A stretch of 44,747 nucleotides of DNA from Ardenticatenaceae bacterium (GTDB taxonomy: Bacteria; Chloroflexota; Anaerolineae; Promineifilales; Promineifilaceae). How positions within the stretch are numbered: the stretch's first letter is position 1; the number at the start of each line of letters is the position of its first letter. The translations under genes and the position numbers were made by a program. Below the pieces are notes generated by a model that was given only the letters and a program-made list of their open reading frames with translations, searched no databases and was not told the DNA's origin. Where the stretch lies: assembly GCA_030065875.1 (NCBI GenBank), contig JASJCR010000072.1, forward strand, positions 1 through 44,747, in the 5' to 3' direction. Positions 16,686 through 24,129 of this stretch are shown in pieces.

Positions 16686-18266
16686 TTAACCGCTCCATTT
16701 CTTGGCTTCGAACTGCCAATATTGATCCCCAACGGAGACAAATGCCGGGTTGCGCACCAGGTCGGCAAAGACAACTCCTGGCGGCACGCGGCGCAGCATG
16801 TTAACCGCGCTGTAAATCGTTTTAGCATGTACGGCGTTTTGCGCCCCGTCTCGGCCGAGATCGGGCATAATATCAGCGATAAGGGCTACCAGTGATTTGC
16901 GGTGAGATTGCTTGGCAATCACCTCAACCGCCGCCACCGCATCCGTGCCGACAATCATCAAATCATCATAATCGCAGCCGATTCCCCGTTTTTTACTTTC
17001 AAAGCGCAGCCGGCCGTCCTCAACATAACCCAGGCGCACATACTCTTTGCGTTCGCGCCGCCGTCTTTCGAGACCGATCATCACGCGACCAACCTCACCT
17101 GTGGGCACCAGATTAATATAGGCGCCAACCGGGACGTTATTTTCGGCAAACCATGATTCCAACCCGTAAATGTACCGACCTTCAGCAACAACCCAGGCCG
17201 GTATTTCCTGACCGGATTGATCGTCAATTAGGGTAACCAGCTGCCGCTGGGAAGAGCCCAGCGGGAAAAGCGGTTTGATGCGTGATGAGAGCGGGAGGGT
17301 GCCTGACGTGCGGTGGGGGAAGGTGAGGGTCATGCGCACCGGCTGAACCATGCCGGCCGAAGCCAAATCCGACCATTCATCATCAATCTCGCGCTCCATT
17401 TGCAGAAGCTGAAGACCCAGCAAAGCCCGATCAAATGACATCGGTTCGTAAACGAGCGGATCAGGCACATCTTTAACCGCCTGAGGCTCCATCCGCTGCA
17501 AAAACCAGGCCACTCGGCCGGGTGGGGCTACTTCATCAAAGCGCTCATCTTTTAATAAATTGTAGTTGAGAGAAAAGGTCTGCACCGCCTGGGAAATGCT
17601 TTTGTCCATTTCCATATGAACCAACATCTCTTCGGGTGGCAGCGGCCCACCTCCGCTCACTTCTAAAACCGCTTCTGAAAGGTGCAGGTGACCGATATTG
17701 ATATCGGCTAAGAGCGCCTGGACAAACCATTGGTCACCCAAACAGATAAATTCTTCGTTTTCATCCAGCGTCGCTGCCAGAACCGGCTTGACGGCCGGCG
17801 TATAGTTGGCGATCAGCTCATCAAGGTCAAACGATTCCCCCTGGGTGAGGCTGCTGCCGTTGGCCGTGTTTAGCGGGTGATCGATTTCCAAAGCGGCCGC
17901 ATATTCGCGAACGTTGCGATCGTCAAAAGTAATTTCAACCGCCTTGAAGGTGCCAAACTGCGGGTTTTCCGCGTCGCGAATACCGGTAACCTTGCCTTGG
18001 GAAAATTGCAGATTGGGAAAAACCACCTCTTCACCCAGCTCGTACGATTTTTGCGGTTGGTAAATCGTACGCCCTTTAAGCCGCCGCTGCATTTCCTTGA
18101 TTTCTTCGTTGACGCGAGATTCGATGACAACTCGCACTAAACTTTCGATCGATTGAGGCTCTTCAACGCTGATGAGAAAGTTGTAAATTTCCTCGATATC
18201 CTCAGCCGAAATATTAAATTTGTCTGATGCCCAATATCCAGGGGTCTGGGTTCGCATCTGTGTCAC
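16686..18266 (-). CDS. Large unrecognised protein, possible HARE/winged-helix C-terminus
   Basis: A 526-aa protein beginning at GTG, supported by AGGAG 6 nt upstream. No signal or membrane segment is visible, so it is cytoplasmic. The N-terminal part (about 16-65) is helical, followed by a small beta barrel-like stretch (YELGEEVVFPNLQFSQGKVTGIR). A long middle region has no recognised motif. The last 75 residues (KTIYSAVNMLRRVPPGVVFADL, then NPAFVSVGDQYWQF) recall the pattern of HARE-type winged helices that accompany DNA-modification and transcription proteins. It is followed by the 150-aa gene at 16177, which also ends in a winged-helix-like region. Likely a lineage-specific pair; function unknown. 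Confidence 0.6.
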   Translation of the reverse strand: MTQMRTQTPGYWASDKFNISAEDIEEIYNFLISVEEPQSIESLVRVVIESRVNEEIKEMQRRLKGRTIYQPQKSYELGEEVVFPNLQFSQGKVTGIRDAENPQFGTFKAVEITFDDRNVREYAAALEIDHPLNTANGSSLTQGESFDLDELIANYTPAVKPVLAATLDENEEFICLGDQWFVQALLADINIGHLHLSEAVLEVSGGGPLPPEEMLVHMEMDKSISQAVQTFSLNYNLLKDERFDEVAPPGRVAWFLQRMEPQAVKDVPDPLVYEPMSFDRALLGLQLLQMEREIDDEWSDLASAGMVQPVRMTLTFPHRTSGTLPLSSRIKPLFPLGSSQRQLVTLIDDQSGQEIPAWVVAEGRYIYGLESWFAENNVPVGAYINLVPTGEVGRVMIGLERRRRERKEYVRLGYVEDGRLRFESKKRGIGCDYDDLMIVGTDAVAAVEVIAKQSHRKSLVALIADIMPDLGRDGAQNAVHAKTIYSAVNMLRRVPPGVVFADLVRNPAFVSVGDQYWQFEAKKWSG

Positions 18267-18429
18267 GTTTGTCTCCTAAAAAGTGAGAGGTGGGGGAATT
18301 GACAACGTACCTGTTTGTTATCAATTGACTATTATAGCAAAATGGTCATGGTCCGCATAGCGTTTGAGATCAGACTTTAATGGAAATCGGTATACAGGAC
18401 CCGGATCGCCGCCTCTCGCGGTCCATTAA

Positions 18430-18451
18430 CGATACATATAGATAAGTATCG
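18430..18451. promoter_or_regulatory. Inverted repeat just upstream of the cysteine-operon promoter
   Basis: CGATAC (18430-18435) and GTATCG (18446-18451) form an inverted repeat with a 10-nt spacer. It ends 4 nt before the -35 box at 18456, a usual place for an activator site. No regulator is assigned. Confidence 0.4.
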
Positions 18452-18455
18452 ATGG

Positions 18456-18484
18456 TTGACATGAGCTGTTTTGCTCTTTATACT
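18456..18484 (+). promoter_or_regulatory. Sigma70-type promoter of the cysteine operon
   Basis: TTGACA (18456-18461), 17-nt spacer, TATACT (18479-18484). A heptamer array begins 7 nt later, at the expected start of transcription. The next genes in this direction are the cysteine leader peptide and the cysM-like gene. Confidence 0.75.
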
Positions 18485-18490
18485 CCTTGC

Positions 18491-18553
18491 TAATTGCTAA
18501 TTGCTAATTGCTAATTGCTAATTGCTAATTGCTAATTGCTAATTGCTAATTGC
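18491..18553 (+). repeat. Heptamer tandem array, 9 copies of TAATTGC
   Basis: Nine perfect copies of TAATTGC (63 nt), preceded by a partial copy. The array begins at the predicted +1 of the promoter at 18456 and ends 1 nt before the AGGAG of the leader peptide. The same heptamer, in the opposite orientation, forms the array at 30147. Confidence 0.95.
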
Positions 18554-18565
18554 CAGGAGATTGGT

Positions 18566-18601
18566 ATGAAAACCTGTACATGTATAAAGCGGGGGCGTTA
18601 A
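18566..18601 (+). CDS. Cysteine-codon leader peptide (putative attenuator uORF)
   Basis: An 11-codon ORF reading MKTCTCIKRGR, with AGGAG at 18555-18559 and a 6-nt spacer. Two of its codons are Cys (18575-18577, 18581-18583). It lies between a strong promoter and the cysM-like gene that heads a cysteine-synthesis operon. The first arm of a possible antiterminator (18603-18612) begins 1 nt after its stop codon. Cysteine-responsive leader peptides are known in mycobacteria; the same logic is inferred here, not shown. Confidence 0.7.
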   Translation: MKTCTCIKRGR

Positions 18602-18602
18602 A

Positions 18603-18660
18603 CCTTCCGCTGTTTGATCTAAATGTTTTGATTTTTCTCAATATTGTCGTCAGCGGACGG
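18603..18660 (+). promoter_or_regulatory. Putative antiterminator stem of the cysteine leader
   Basis: CCTTCCGCTG (18603-18612) can pair with CAGCGGACGG (18651-18660) at 9 of 10 positions. The second arm overlaps the 5' arm of the terminator-like stem (18657-18664), so the two structures exclude each other. A ribosome at the leader stop codon would cover the first arm; one stalled at the Cys codons would leave it free. Confidence 0.6.
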
Positions 18661-18724
18661 TAGCAACACCCTCGCATAATCCACACCCCATGTTGGATCT
18701 AGCTGGAGATAGCTGCCGTTTTTT
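18657..18724 (+). terminator. Putative attenuator terminator of the cysteine operon
   Basis: ACGGTAGC (18657-18664) pairs with GCTGCCGT (18712-18719), with one G-U wobble, and is followed by a run of six T (18719-18724). The 47-nt loop holds an inner stem ATCCA (18679-18683) / TGGAT (18694-18698). It lies between the leader peptide and the cysM-like gene. The stem is modest and the loop long, so strength is uncertain. Confidence 0.55.
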
Positions 18725-18811
18725 GTTGTCTACCGGCCGTTTGCTTAACTTAAACAATCGCTTGGCGACCGTGTGGCCACAAGCACGCACAGAGAAGTTC
18801 AAAAAAATAAG

Positions 18812-19747
18812 ATGTTTTCACAGGTTAATATCCAAAATTCCCCCACCACAGTGGCCGATCAGGTCGGCCATACGCCCCTACTCAATTTACGAAAAATTGC
18901 TGCCGCGCACGGCGTTCCCTCCACAGTAGCCCTGTACGCCAAGGCGGAGTGGTTTAACCCCAGCGGTTCGGTAAAAGACCGGCCGGCTTTGAGCATTATT
19001 TTGGCGGCGGAGCGCAGCGGCCAGCTGCAGCCCGGCATGACCCTGCTTGATTCAACTTCGGGCAATATGGGAATCGCGTACGCGATGCTGGGGGCCGCCC
19101 GCGGTTATCAGGTGAAGTTGACTATTCCGGCCAACGCCAGCCCGGAACGCATCGCGATCCTCAAAGCGTATGGGGCGGAGCTGATTTTAACCGACCCGCT
19201 GGAGGGGTCTGACGGGGCGATCGTTAAAGCCCGGCAAATTGCGGCCGCTGATCCCACCGTTTTTTACGCCAATCAGTACGACAATCCGGCCAATTGGCAA
19301 GCCCATTATCACGGCACCGCCATTGAAATTTGGGAACAAACGAGAGCGCAAATCACCCATTTCACCACCGGCCTGGGCACCAGCGGCACTTTTGTGGGCA
19401 CCACTCGCCGCTTAAAACAGCTTAATTCGGAGATTGTCTGCATTTCCTCTCAGCCGGATACTCCCTTTCACGGTCTGGAAGGATGGAAGCACATGGCTTC
19501 AGCGATGACGCCCGCTATTTATGATGAGGCGGCCGGAGACGGGAACATAGACGTGCGCACCGAAGATGCGTATGCCCTGGCTCGCGAACTGGCCCGAACC
19601 GAGGGGGTATTTACCGGTATTTCCGGTGCCGGATCGGTTCTCGGGGCGTTAGCGGTTGCCCGGGATTTGCACCACGGGGTGGTCGTCACCCTGCTGCCCG
19701 ATAACGGGTTCAAGTATTTGAGCGAGCGATTCTGGCAAGAGGGGTAA
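18812..19747 (+). CDS. cysM: Cysteine synthase, CysM-like (PLP-dependent)
   Basis: This 311-aa protein is a fold-type II PLP enzyme of the O-acetylserine/O-phosphoserine sulfhydrylase group. The PLP lysine lies in NPSGSVKDRPA (K55); STSGNMGIAYA is the substrate-binding loop, and TGLGTSGTFVG the glycine-rich phosphate loop. It adds a sulfide equivalent to an activated serine to give cysteine. The following genes encode a JAMM protease, a sulfur-carrier protein and an E1-like activator, so it probably takes sulfur from a protein thiocarboxylate, as CysM does with CysO in Mycobacterium. ATG at 18812 is preferred; an in-frame GTG lies at 18773. It follows a leader with a Cys-codon peptide and a possible terminator, suggesting control by cysteine supply. 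Confidence 0.88.
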   Translation: MFSQVNIQNSPTTVADQVGHTPLLNLRKIAAAHGVPSTVALYAKAEWFNPSGSVKDRPALSIILAAERSGQLQPGMTLLDSTSGNMGIAYAMLGAARGYQVKLTIPANASPERIAILKAYGAELILTDPLEGSDGAIVKARQIAAADPTVFYANQYDNPANWQAHYHGTAIEIWEQTRAQITHFTTGLGTSGTFVGTTRRLKQLNSEIVCISSQPDTPFHGLEGWKHMASAMTPAIYDEAAGDGNIDVRTEDAYALARELARTEGVFTGISGAGSVLGALAVARDLHHGVVVTLLPDNGFKYLSERFWQEG

Positions 19748-19823
19748 GAGACATCAGACTTCAGACATCAGACTGGAGACGAGAGGACTCAGGACTTAGC
19801 ACTCAGAACTCCGGACTTGTAAA

Positions 19824-20255
19824 ATGTTGATTTTAAGCGAAGAATTACACCAAAAAATCATGGCTCACGGCGAGGCATCATACCCATATGAAGGGTGTGG
19901 CCTGCTGTTGGGCACCGTAGAAGACCGGCAAAATATTGTTCGGGATATTCGGCCGCTGGAAAATGTGTGGCCGGACGAAAAAGAGAAGCGCGTTCGCTTT
20001 CGCATTGATCCACAAGCGTGGCAAGCTGTCGAGCTTGAAGCCATGATGCGTGATTTAGACGTGATCGGCATCTTTCACAGCCATCCCGATCATCCGCCGA
20101 TTGCCTCCCCACGCGATTTGGCCTGGGCCAGCTGGCCGGGCTACTCCTACTTGATCACTAAAATCGAACAGGGCGTGGCTCAACACAGCCGTTCGTGGCA
20201 GCTGGCGGAAGATCGGGAACGGTTTGAAGAAGAGAAAATAAACAATGGTCAATAA
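19824..20255 (+). CDS. JAMM/MPN+ metalloprotease of the Mec/QbsD type
   Basis: This 143-aa protein carries a full JAMM zinc site: E23 in YEGCGLLLG, then H85-S-H87-P with S95 and D98 in HSHPDHPPIASPRD. Such small bacterial enzymes (Mec+ of mycobacteria, QbsD of Pseudomonas) trim the C-terminus of ubiquitin-like sulfur carriers or release cysteine from them. Its substrate is almost certainly the carrier protein encoded next, which ends Gly-Gly-Ala. It lies 76 nt after the cysM-like gene, with short degenerate tandem repeats in the gap, and 58 nt before the carrier gene. No strong ribosome site is visible. Confidence 0.88.
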   Translation: MLILSEELHQKIMAHGEASYPYEGCGLLLGTVEDRQNIVRDIRPLENVWPDEKEKRVRFRIDPQAWQAVELEAMMRDLDVIGIFHSHPDHPPIASPRDLAWASWPGYSYLITKIEQGVAQHSRSWQLAEDRERFEEEKINNGQ

Positions 20256-20300
20256 ACAATAATCAATGGTCAATAACCAATAGACCAATAAATCAAATTA
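20243..20300. repeat. Degenerate AATAACCAATA/TCAATGG short repeats
   Basis: The gap between the JAMM protease and the sulfur-carrier gene, including the last codons of the former, is made of near-repeats of CAATGGTCAATAA. It is another member of the heptamer-like intergenic filler in this window. Confidence 0.6.
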
Positions 20301-20313
20301 GAGGAACAACACC

Positions 20314-20586
20314 ATGACAACCATTCGAATTCCAACGCCTTTAAGGACGTATACCGACGGTCAAACCACCGTCAACGTGACCGGCAGCTCGGTTACCGCC
20401 GTGCTCAACGACCTGACGCAGCAGTATCCAGCGTTAAAAAATCACCTCTTTGATGGGGATGAGCTGCGCAGCTTTGTCAATGTTTATGTCAACAAAGAGG
20501 ATATTCGCGCCCTCAACGGAGCGGCCACGGCCGTATCTGAAGAGGATGCTCTGATGATTGTGCCGTCGATTGCCGGCGGCGCGTAA
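20314..20586 (+). CDS. MoaD/ThiS-family sulfur-carrier protein (CysO-like)
   Basis: A 90-aa beta-grasp protein reading MTTIRIPTPLRTYTDGQTTV and ending MIVPSIAGGA. Family members are adenylated and thiocarboxylated on a C-terminal Gly-Gly. Here one Ala follows the di-glycine, so the protein must be clipped before use; the JAMM protease encoded just upstream is the natural candidate. The E1-like activator is encoded 16 nt downstream. GAGG lies 9 nt before the ATG. Together with the cysM-like gene this points to a protein-bound thiocarboxylate route to cysteine. A role in molybdopterin or thiamine sulfur transfer is less likely, because no genes of those pathways are nearby. Confidence 0.88.
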   Translation: MTTIRIPTPLRTYTDGQTTVNVTGSSVTAVLNDLTQQYPALKNHLFDGDELRSFVNVYVNKEDIRALNGAATAVSEEDALMIVPSIAGGA

Positions 20587-20602
20587 CAAAACAGGAAAAA
20601 TC

Positions 20603-21796
20603 ATGTCTGTTTTATCAAATGATGAGATTCGGCGGTACAGCCGCCACCTGATTTTGCCGGATGTCGGACTGCCCGGGCAGGAGAAGCTCAAACAGTCGAG
20701 CGTGCTGGTTATCGGTGCCGGTGGTTTGGGCTCTCCGGTATTGATGTATCTGGCGGCGGCCGGAATCGGCCGCATCGGCATCGTCGATTACGACGTTGTG
20801 GATGAAACCAATCTGCAGCGGCAGATTATCCACAGCACGTCGGATGTTGGCCGACCTAAATTGGAAAGCGCCCGCCAAAAGCTGCTTGACATCAATCCCT
20901 ACCTGGAGATCGACTCCTTTGAAGTGCCATTTACTTCAGACAACGCGCTGGAAATCATGGCCCCCTACGACCTGGTTATCGACGGCACCGATAATTTCCC
21001 CACCCGCTATCTGGTCAATGACGCCTGCGTCATGTTGAATAAGCCCAATATTTACGGCAGCATTTTCCGCTTTGAGGGTCAGCTTTCGGTTTTCGCCACC
21101 GAGGATGGCCCGTGCTACCGCTGCCTTTATCCCGACCCACCCCCGCCGGGTTTGGTGCCCTCGTGCGCCGAAGGAGGGGTATTGGGCATTTTGCCGGGGA
21201 CCATCGGTGCCCTGCAGGCGACCGAAGCGGTCAAGGTTTTGCTGGGAATTGGCGAGCCGATGATCGGCCGGCTGTTGATTTATGACGCCCTGGCGATGGA
21301 TTTTATGGAGCTCAAAGTGCGGAAAAATCCAGAGTGCCCAGTTTGTGGTGATCACCCAACCGTGACCGAGTTGATCGATTACGAGCAATTTTGCGGTATG
21401 CCGGCCCACGATCACAGCGATTACACCGCGGCTCCAGCCTTGAATGGGCAGGAAGCCGAAGAGAAGACACCGGTGCCGCAAATCACCCCTATTGAGCTAA
21501 AGGCACGCCTTGATCAGGGAGAATCACTCCCCATTTTAGACGTGCGAGAACCGCATGAGTGGACGATCTCCAATTTAGAGACTTACGGTGCGTTTCTGAT
21601 TCCCAAGGGAGAGGTGCTCGAGCATCTGGCTGAACTCGATCCGCAAAAAGAGATGATCGTTCAGTGCCGCAGCGGCGGCCGTAGCGCAGACGTCATCCGT
21701 GAACTTCAGAAAAAGGGATTTCACAAATTGCTCAATTTGGACGGCGGGATTAATCGCTGGGCAGAAGAGGTGGACGAGCGGCTGCCTGTTTATTAG
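20603..21796 (+). CDS. moeZ: MoeB/ThiF-type E1 enzyme fused to rhodanese (MoeZ-like)
   Basis: This 397-aa protein activates the sulfur-carrier C-terminus with ATP and loads sulfur on it. The adenylation domain has the nucleotide loop VIGAGGLGS (36-44), DNFPTRY, a zinc site C171/C174 with C245/C248, and a conserved Cys188 in VPSCAEGG. The C-terminal rhodanese domain (about 292-397) has the persulfide Cys355 in CRSGGRSA. This is the layout of MoeZ/MOCS3. ATG at 20603 follows AGGA; the frame extends upstream into the carrier gene but the internal start fits the family. It is the last gene of the cysteine operon, convergent to the sensor kinase at 21902. Confidence 0.92.
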   Translation: MSVLSNDEIRRYSRHLILPDVGLPGQEKLKQSSVLVIGAGGLGSPVLMYLAAAGIGRIGIVDYDVVDETNLQRQIIHSTSDVGRPKLESARQKLLDINPYLEIDSFEVPFTSDNALEIMAPYDLVIDGTDNFPTRYLVNDACVMLNKPNIYGSIFRFEGQLSVFATEDGPCYRCLYPDPPPPGLVPSCAEGGVLGILPGTIGALQATEAVKVLLGIGEPMIGRLLIYDALAMDFMELKVRKNPECPVCGDHPTVTELIDYEQFCGMPAHDHSDYTAAPALNGQEAEEKTPVPQITPIELKARLDQGESLPILDVREPHEWTISNLETYGAFLIPKGEVLEHLAELDPQKEMIVQCRSGGRSADVIRELQKKGFHKLLNLDGGINRWAEEVDERLPVY

Positions 21797-21908
21797 GTGA
21801 TAGGTAATAGGTGATGGGTATTGGTTGATGGCAGGATGTAAAACTAGTTCATTATGTCACCCCCCATTACCCAACACCTACCACCCATCACCTAATACCC
21901 ATCACCCA
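21795..21908. repeat. Inverted arrays of degenerate GGTGATG/CATCACC heptamers
   Basis: Between two convergent genes, a run of GGTGATA/GGTAATA/GGTGATG/GGTTGATGG units (about 21795-21834) faces a run of CATTACC/CACCCATCACC units (about 21860-21908) in the opposite sense. The two halves can pair imperfectly into a long hairpin and may serve as a two-way terminator. The right half uses the same ATCACCC heptamer as the arrays at 27494 and 44624, and reaches the 3' end of the sensor-kinase gene. Confidence 0.7.
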
Positions 21909-23410
21909 TCCCGCGGCAGCGTAAAATAAAAGACGCTCCCCGCGCCAATTTCACTGGTAACGCCGACCTGCCCACCCAGGCGGGTGACGATGCGGCGCAC
22001 AATTGAAAGCCCCAGACCGTGCCCTTCAGCCCGCACCTGACTCATTTGAGGAAATTGCTGAAACAATTTTGCTTGATCTTCCGGCGAAAGCCCACGGCCG
22101 TTGTCTTTAACCCAAAAGCGAACCATGTGGTTGTTCTGCAGATCGTAGCCCAGCGTAATTTCAGGTGGCGTTCCCCCATATTTGATGGCGTTGGAAATGT
22201 AATTCACCCATACCTCTTCGATCCACGGCTTGTATCCCTGGACGATAGGCCACGTTTCGGCCGCATTCATGACGGCCTGGCATGCCTGAATTTGGTGCTG
22301 CAGCCGATACTTTACTTCGGCGATGATGCTGCTGGTGTCGATCGGCTGAATATCAACTTTTTCCTGCCGCACGCTGGCCAGCAGCAGCAGTTCGTTAATG
22401 ATCGATTCAAGCTTCCGGCCGCCTTTGGCAATTGTTTGCATATATCCGCGTAAGGCGTCGCTTGAAAGATGCTCGACATCTCCCTGCAGCGTCTCCGCAT
22501 ATCCGACAATGATCCCCAAGGGGGATTTCAAATCGTGGGCGACCATTCGCGCATAAGCTTCCAGGTCCTCATTTTGTTGGCGCAGGCTGTTGGCTACCGT
22601 TTGCAGCGCTTTTTCCTGCTGTTTGCGATCGGTAATATCTCGCATCGACAGCAGATAGGCGGGTTCTTCTTCCCATTCAATGGCCACGGATCGCAGTTCC
22701 GCCACAACTTTTTTGCCGGAACTTTGCACAAAATCAAATTCCAAAGAATCTTTTTTCGGGAGAGGGAACGGGATTTTTTCACCGAGCAAATCGGTTGACG
22801 ATTTTTCCAGAAAGCGCTCCGCTTTTGGATTGGCAAAGCGAATCGTGCCGTCCCTGCGCACCACCAATATGCCGTCAGCGTTTTCAGTAATCAGGCGGCG
22901 AAACCCTCGCTCAACGCTTTCCAGTTTTTGATGTAGGGATTCAGCGAGCTGCATCCGCAATTTTTGCCGCTCAACCGCATAGCGAATGGTACGGATCAAA
23001 TTTTGGACCTTAAAATGCCCTTTGATCAGGTAATCCTGGGCTCCGGCCTGCAAAATATCGGTCACGGTGGATTCTGTTTCCTGTGTGGTAAGGGCGATAA
23101 TCGGTGCGCGCGCGTCAATTTCCTGAAGGGCTTCAATCAGCTCAAATCCATCCTCATTGCTAAAAGCCAAATCAAGCAAGATGACATCACACTCACCGGT
23201 CGACAGCGCTTTGACCCCATCCGCTAAATTATGTGTCAGGGTGACTTCACAAGAAGGATTTGTCCCTTCACGCAGCATTTCGCCTATGATGGTGGCGTAG
23301 AGCACGTCGGTTTCTATGATAAGAACATGCGGGGGGCTTGTGTTTTGAGATGAATATTCCGTGGTCATGGGTTGCTGATCAATCAATTCACAACCATCCT
23401 GTCGGGTCAC
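21902..23410 (-). CDS. Hybrid response regulator/sensor histidine kinase (REC-PAS-HisKA-HATPase)
   Basis: This 502-aa cytoplasmic protein starts with a receiver domain (VLIIETD near residue 30; phospho-acceptor Asp in CDVILLDLAF). A coiled link and a PAS domain follow (ITENADGILVVRRDGTIRFAN). The HisKA motif is ARMVAHDLKSPLGIIVGYAE with the phospho-His, and the ATPase domain has NAIKYGG, VKDNGRGLSPEDQ and GHGLGLSIV. It has no membrane segment, so it takes its input from a partner kinase or the PAS pocket. A GTG start with AAGG 6 nt upstream is used; an in-frame ATG lies 14 codons later. No cognate output regulator is adjacent. Confidence 0.9.
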   Translation of the reverse strand: MTRQDGCELIDQQPMTTEYSSQNTSPPHVLIIETDVLYATIIGEMLREGTNPSCEVTLTHNLADGVKALSTGECDVILLDLAFSNEDGFELIEALQEIDARAPIIALTTQETESTVTDILQAGAQDYLIKGHFKVQNLIRTIRYAVERQKLRMQLAESLHQKLESVERGFRRLITENADGILVVRRDGTIRFANPKAERFLEKSSTDLLGEKIPFPLPKKDSLEFDFVQSSGKKVVAELRSVAIEWEEEPAYLLSMRDITDRKQQEKALQTVANSLRQQNEDLEAYARMVAHDLKSPLGIIVGYAETLQGDVEHLSSDALRGYMQTIAKGGRKLESIINELLLLASVRQEKVDIQPIDTSSIIAEVKYRLQHQIQACQAVMNAAETWPIVQGYKPWIEEVWVNYISNAIKYGGTPPEITLGYDLQNNHMVRFWVKDNGRGLSPEDQAKLFQQFPQMSQVRAEGHGLGLSIVRRIVTRLGGQVGVTSEIGAGSVFYFTLPRDG

Positions 23411-23570
23411 AAGTTGCCTTACAAGCTAAAAAATTGTGTGAAATGTTTTAGGACGCGTAATTTTTGCCTTGCCAAATAATAAACCGGGTTGGCAGGAAAA
23501 AGCAAAGATATCTTCTATATGGTCCCTCTTGAACCCCCTGCTTGTAAATGAGACATCTTTGCTATATGGG

Positions 23571-23599
23571 TTGACGACACAGGACCTAGGTCATAAAAT
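23571..23599 (+). promoter_or_regulatory. Candidate sigma70 promoter
   Basis: TTGACG (23571-23576), 17-nt spacer, TAAAAT (23594-23599), upstream of the small membrane-protein gene at 23693. Confidence 0.5.
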
Positions 23600-23615
23600 G
23601 CTATCAGATTGTTAT

Positions 23616-23644
23616 TTGACAAATTTCAAAACTCTTTTATTACT
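23616..23644 (+). promoter_or_regulatory. Second candidate promoter for the small membrane protein
   Basis: TTGACA (23616-23621), 17-nt spacer, ATTACT (23639-23644). It is closer to the gene at 23693; the -10 match is weaker than in the promoter at 23571. Confidence 0.4.
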
Positions 23645-23692
23645 TATTCGTAATGGTTAAAAATAGTTTCAATCAGCCTTGAGGAGGTTTTG

Positions 23693-24049
23693 ATGAGTGA
23701 AGACCAACAACCAGAAATGCCAGAAATGGGTGATGTTACTGACGATGATAAGCTGTGGGCGCTGTTGAGCCTGGCTTTACCGATCGTCGCTGTCGTCGCC
23801 TTACTCATGGAAGACAAGAAAAACCGGCCGTTTATCAAACACGCCGCGGTGCAAAGTTTAGTGGTCGCTGTGGCTGCCGGTGTCATCTCAACCGTATTGG
23901 GATTAATTCCGATTGTCAATTGTATCGCCTTCCTTGGCGCATTGGGCGTTTGGGTATATATGATCTATCTGGGCTTCCAGGCTTATGGCGGAGCATGGGT
24001 AGAAATTCCCTGGGTTACCGATTTTGCCAAAGGGCAGGGCTGGCTTTAA
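23693..24049 (+). CDS. DUF4870/Tic20-like small membrane protein
   Basis: This 118-aa protein has an acidic, Met/Pro-rich N-terminus (MSEDQQPEMPEMGDVTDDDK) and then about three membrane helices. The sequence KNRPFIKHAAVQSLVVAVAAG is the DUF4870/Tic20-like signature (pattern: few polar residues, then F-x-K-H-x-x-x-Q-S). AGGAGG lies 5 nt upstream of the ATG at 23693, which decides the start over a TTG one codon earlier. It is followed by a strong terminator and then a DUF4013 membrane protein. Function of the family is unknown. Confidence 0.8.
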   Translation: MSEDQQPEMPEMGDVTDDDKLWALLSLALPIVAVVALLMEDKKNRPFIKHAAVQSLVVAVAAGVISTVLGLIPIVNCIAFLGALGVWVYMIYLGFQAYGGAWVEIPWVTDFAKGQGWL

Positions 24050-24075
24050 CCGACCTGGTGCAACAAATTTATGAG

Positions 24076-24108
24076 CCACTCGTAAAGCAATACGAGTGGT
24101 TTTTTTTA
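24076..24108 (+). terminator. Rho-independent terminator
   Basis: CCACTCGTA (24076-24084) pairs with TACGAGTGG (24091-24099) around a 6-nt loop, followed by eight or nine T. It ends the transcript of the small membrane protein at 23693. Confidence 0.93.
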
Positions 24109-24129
24109 TGACAATAAGTGAGGCATGAC

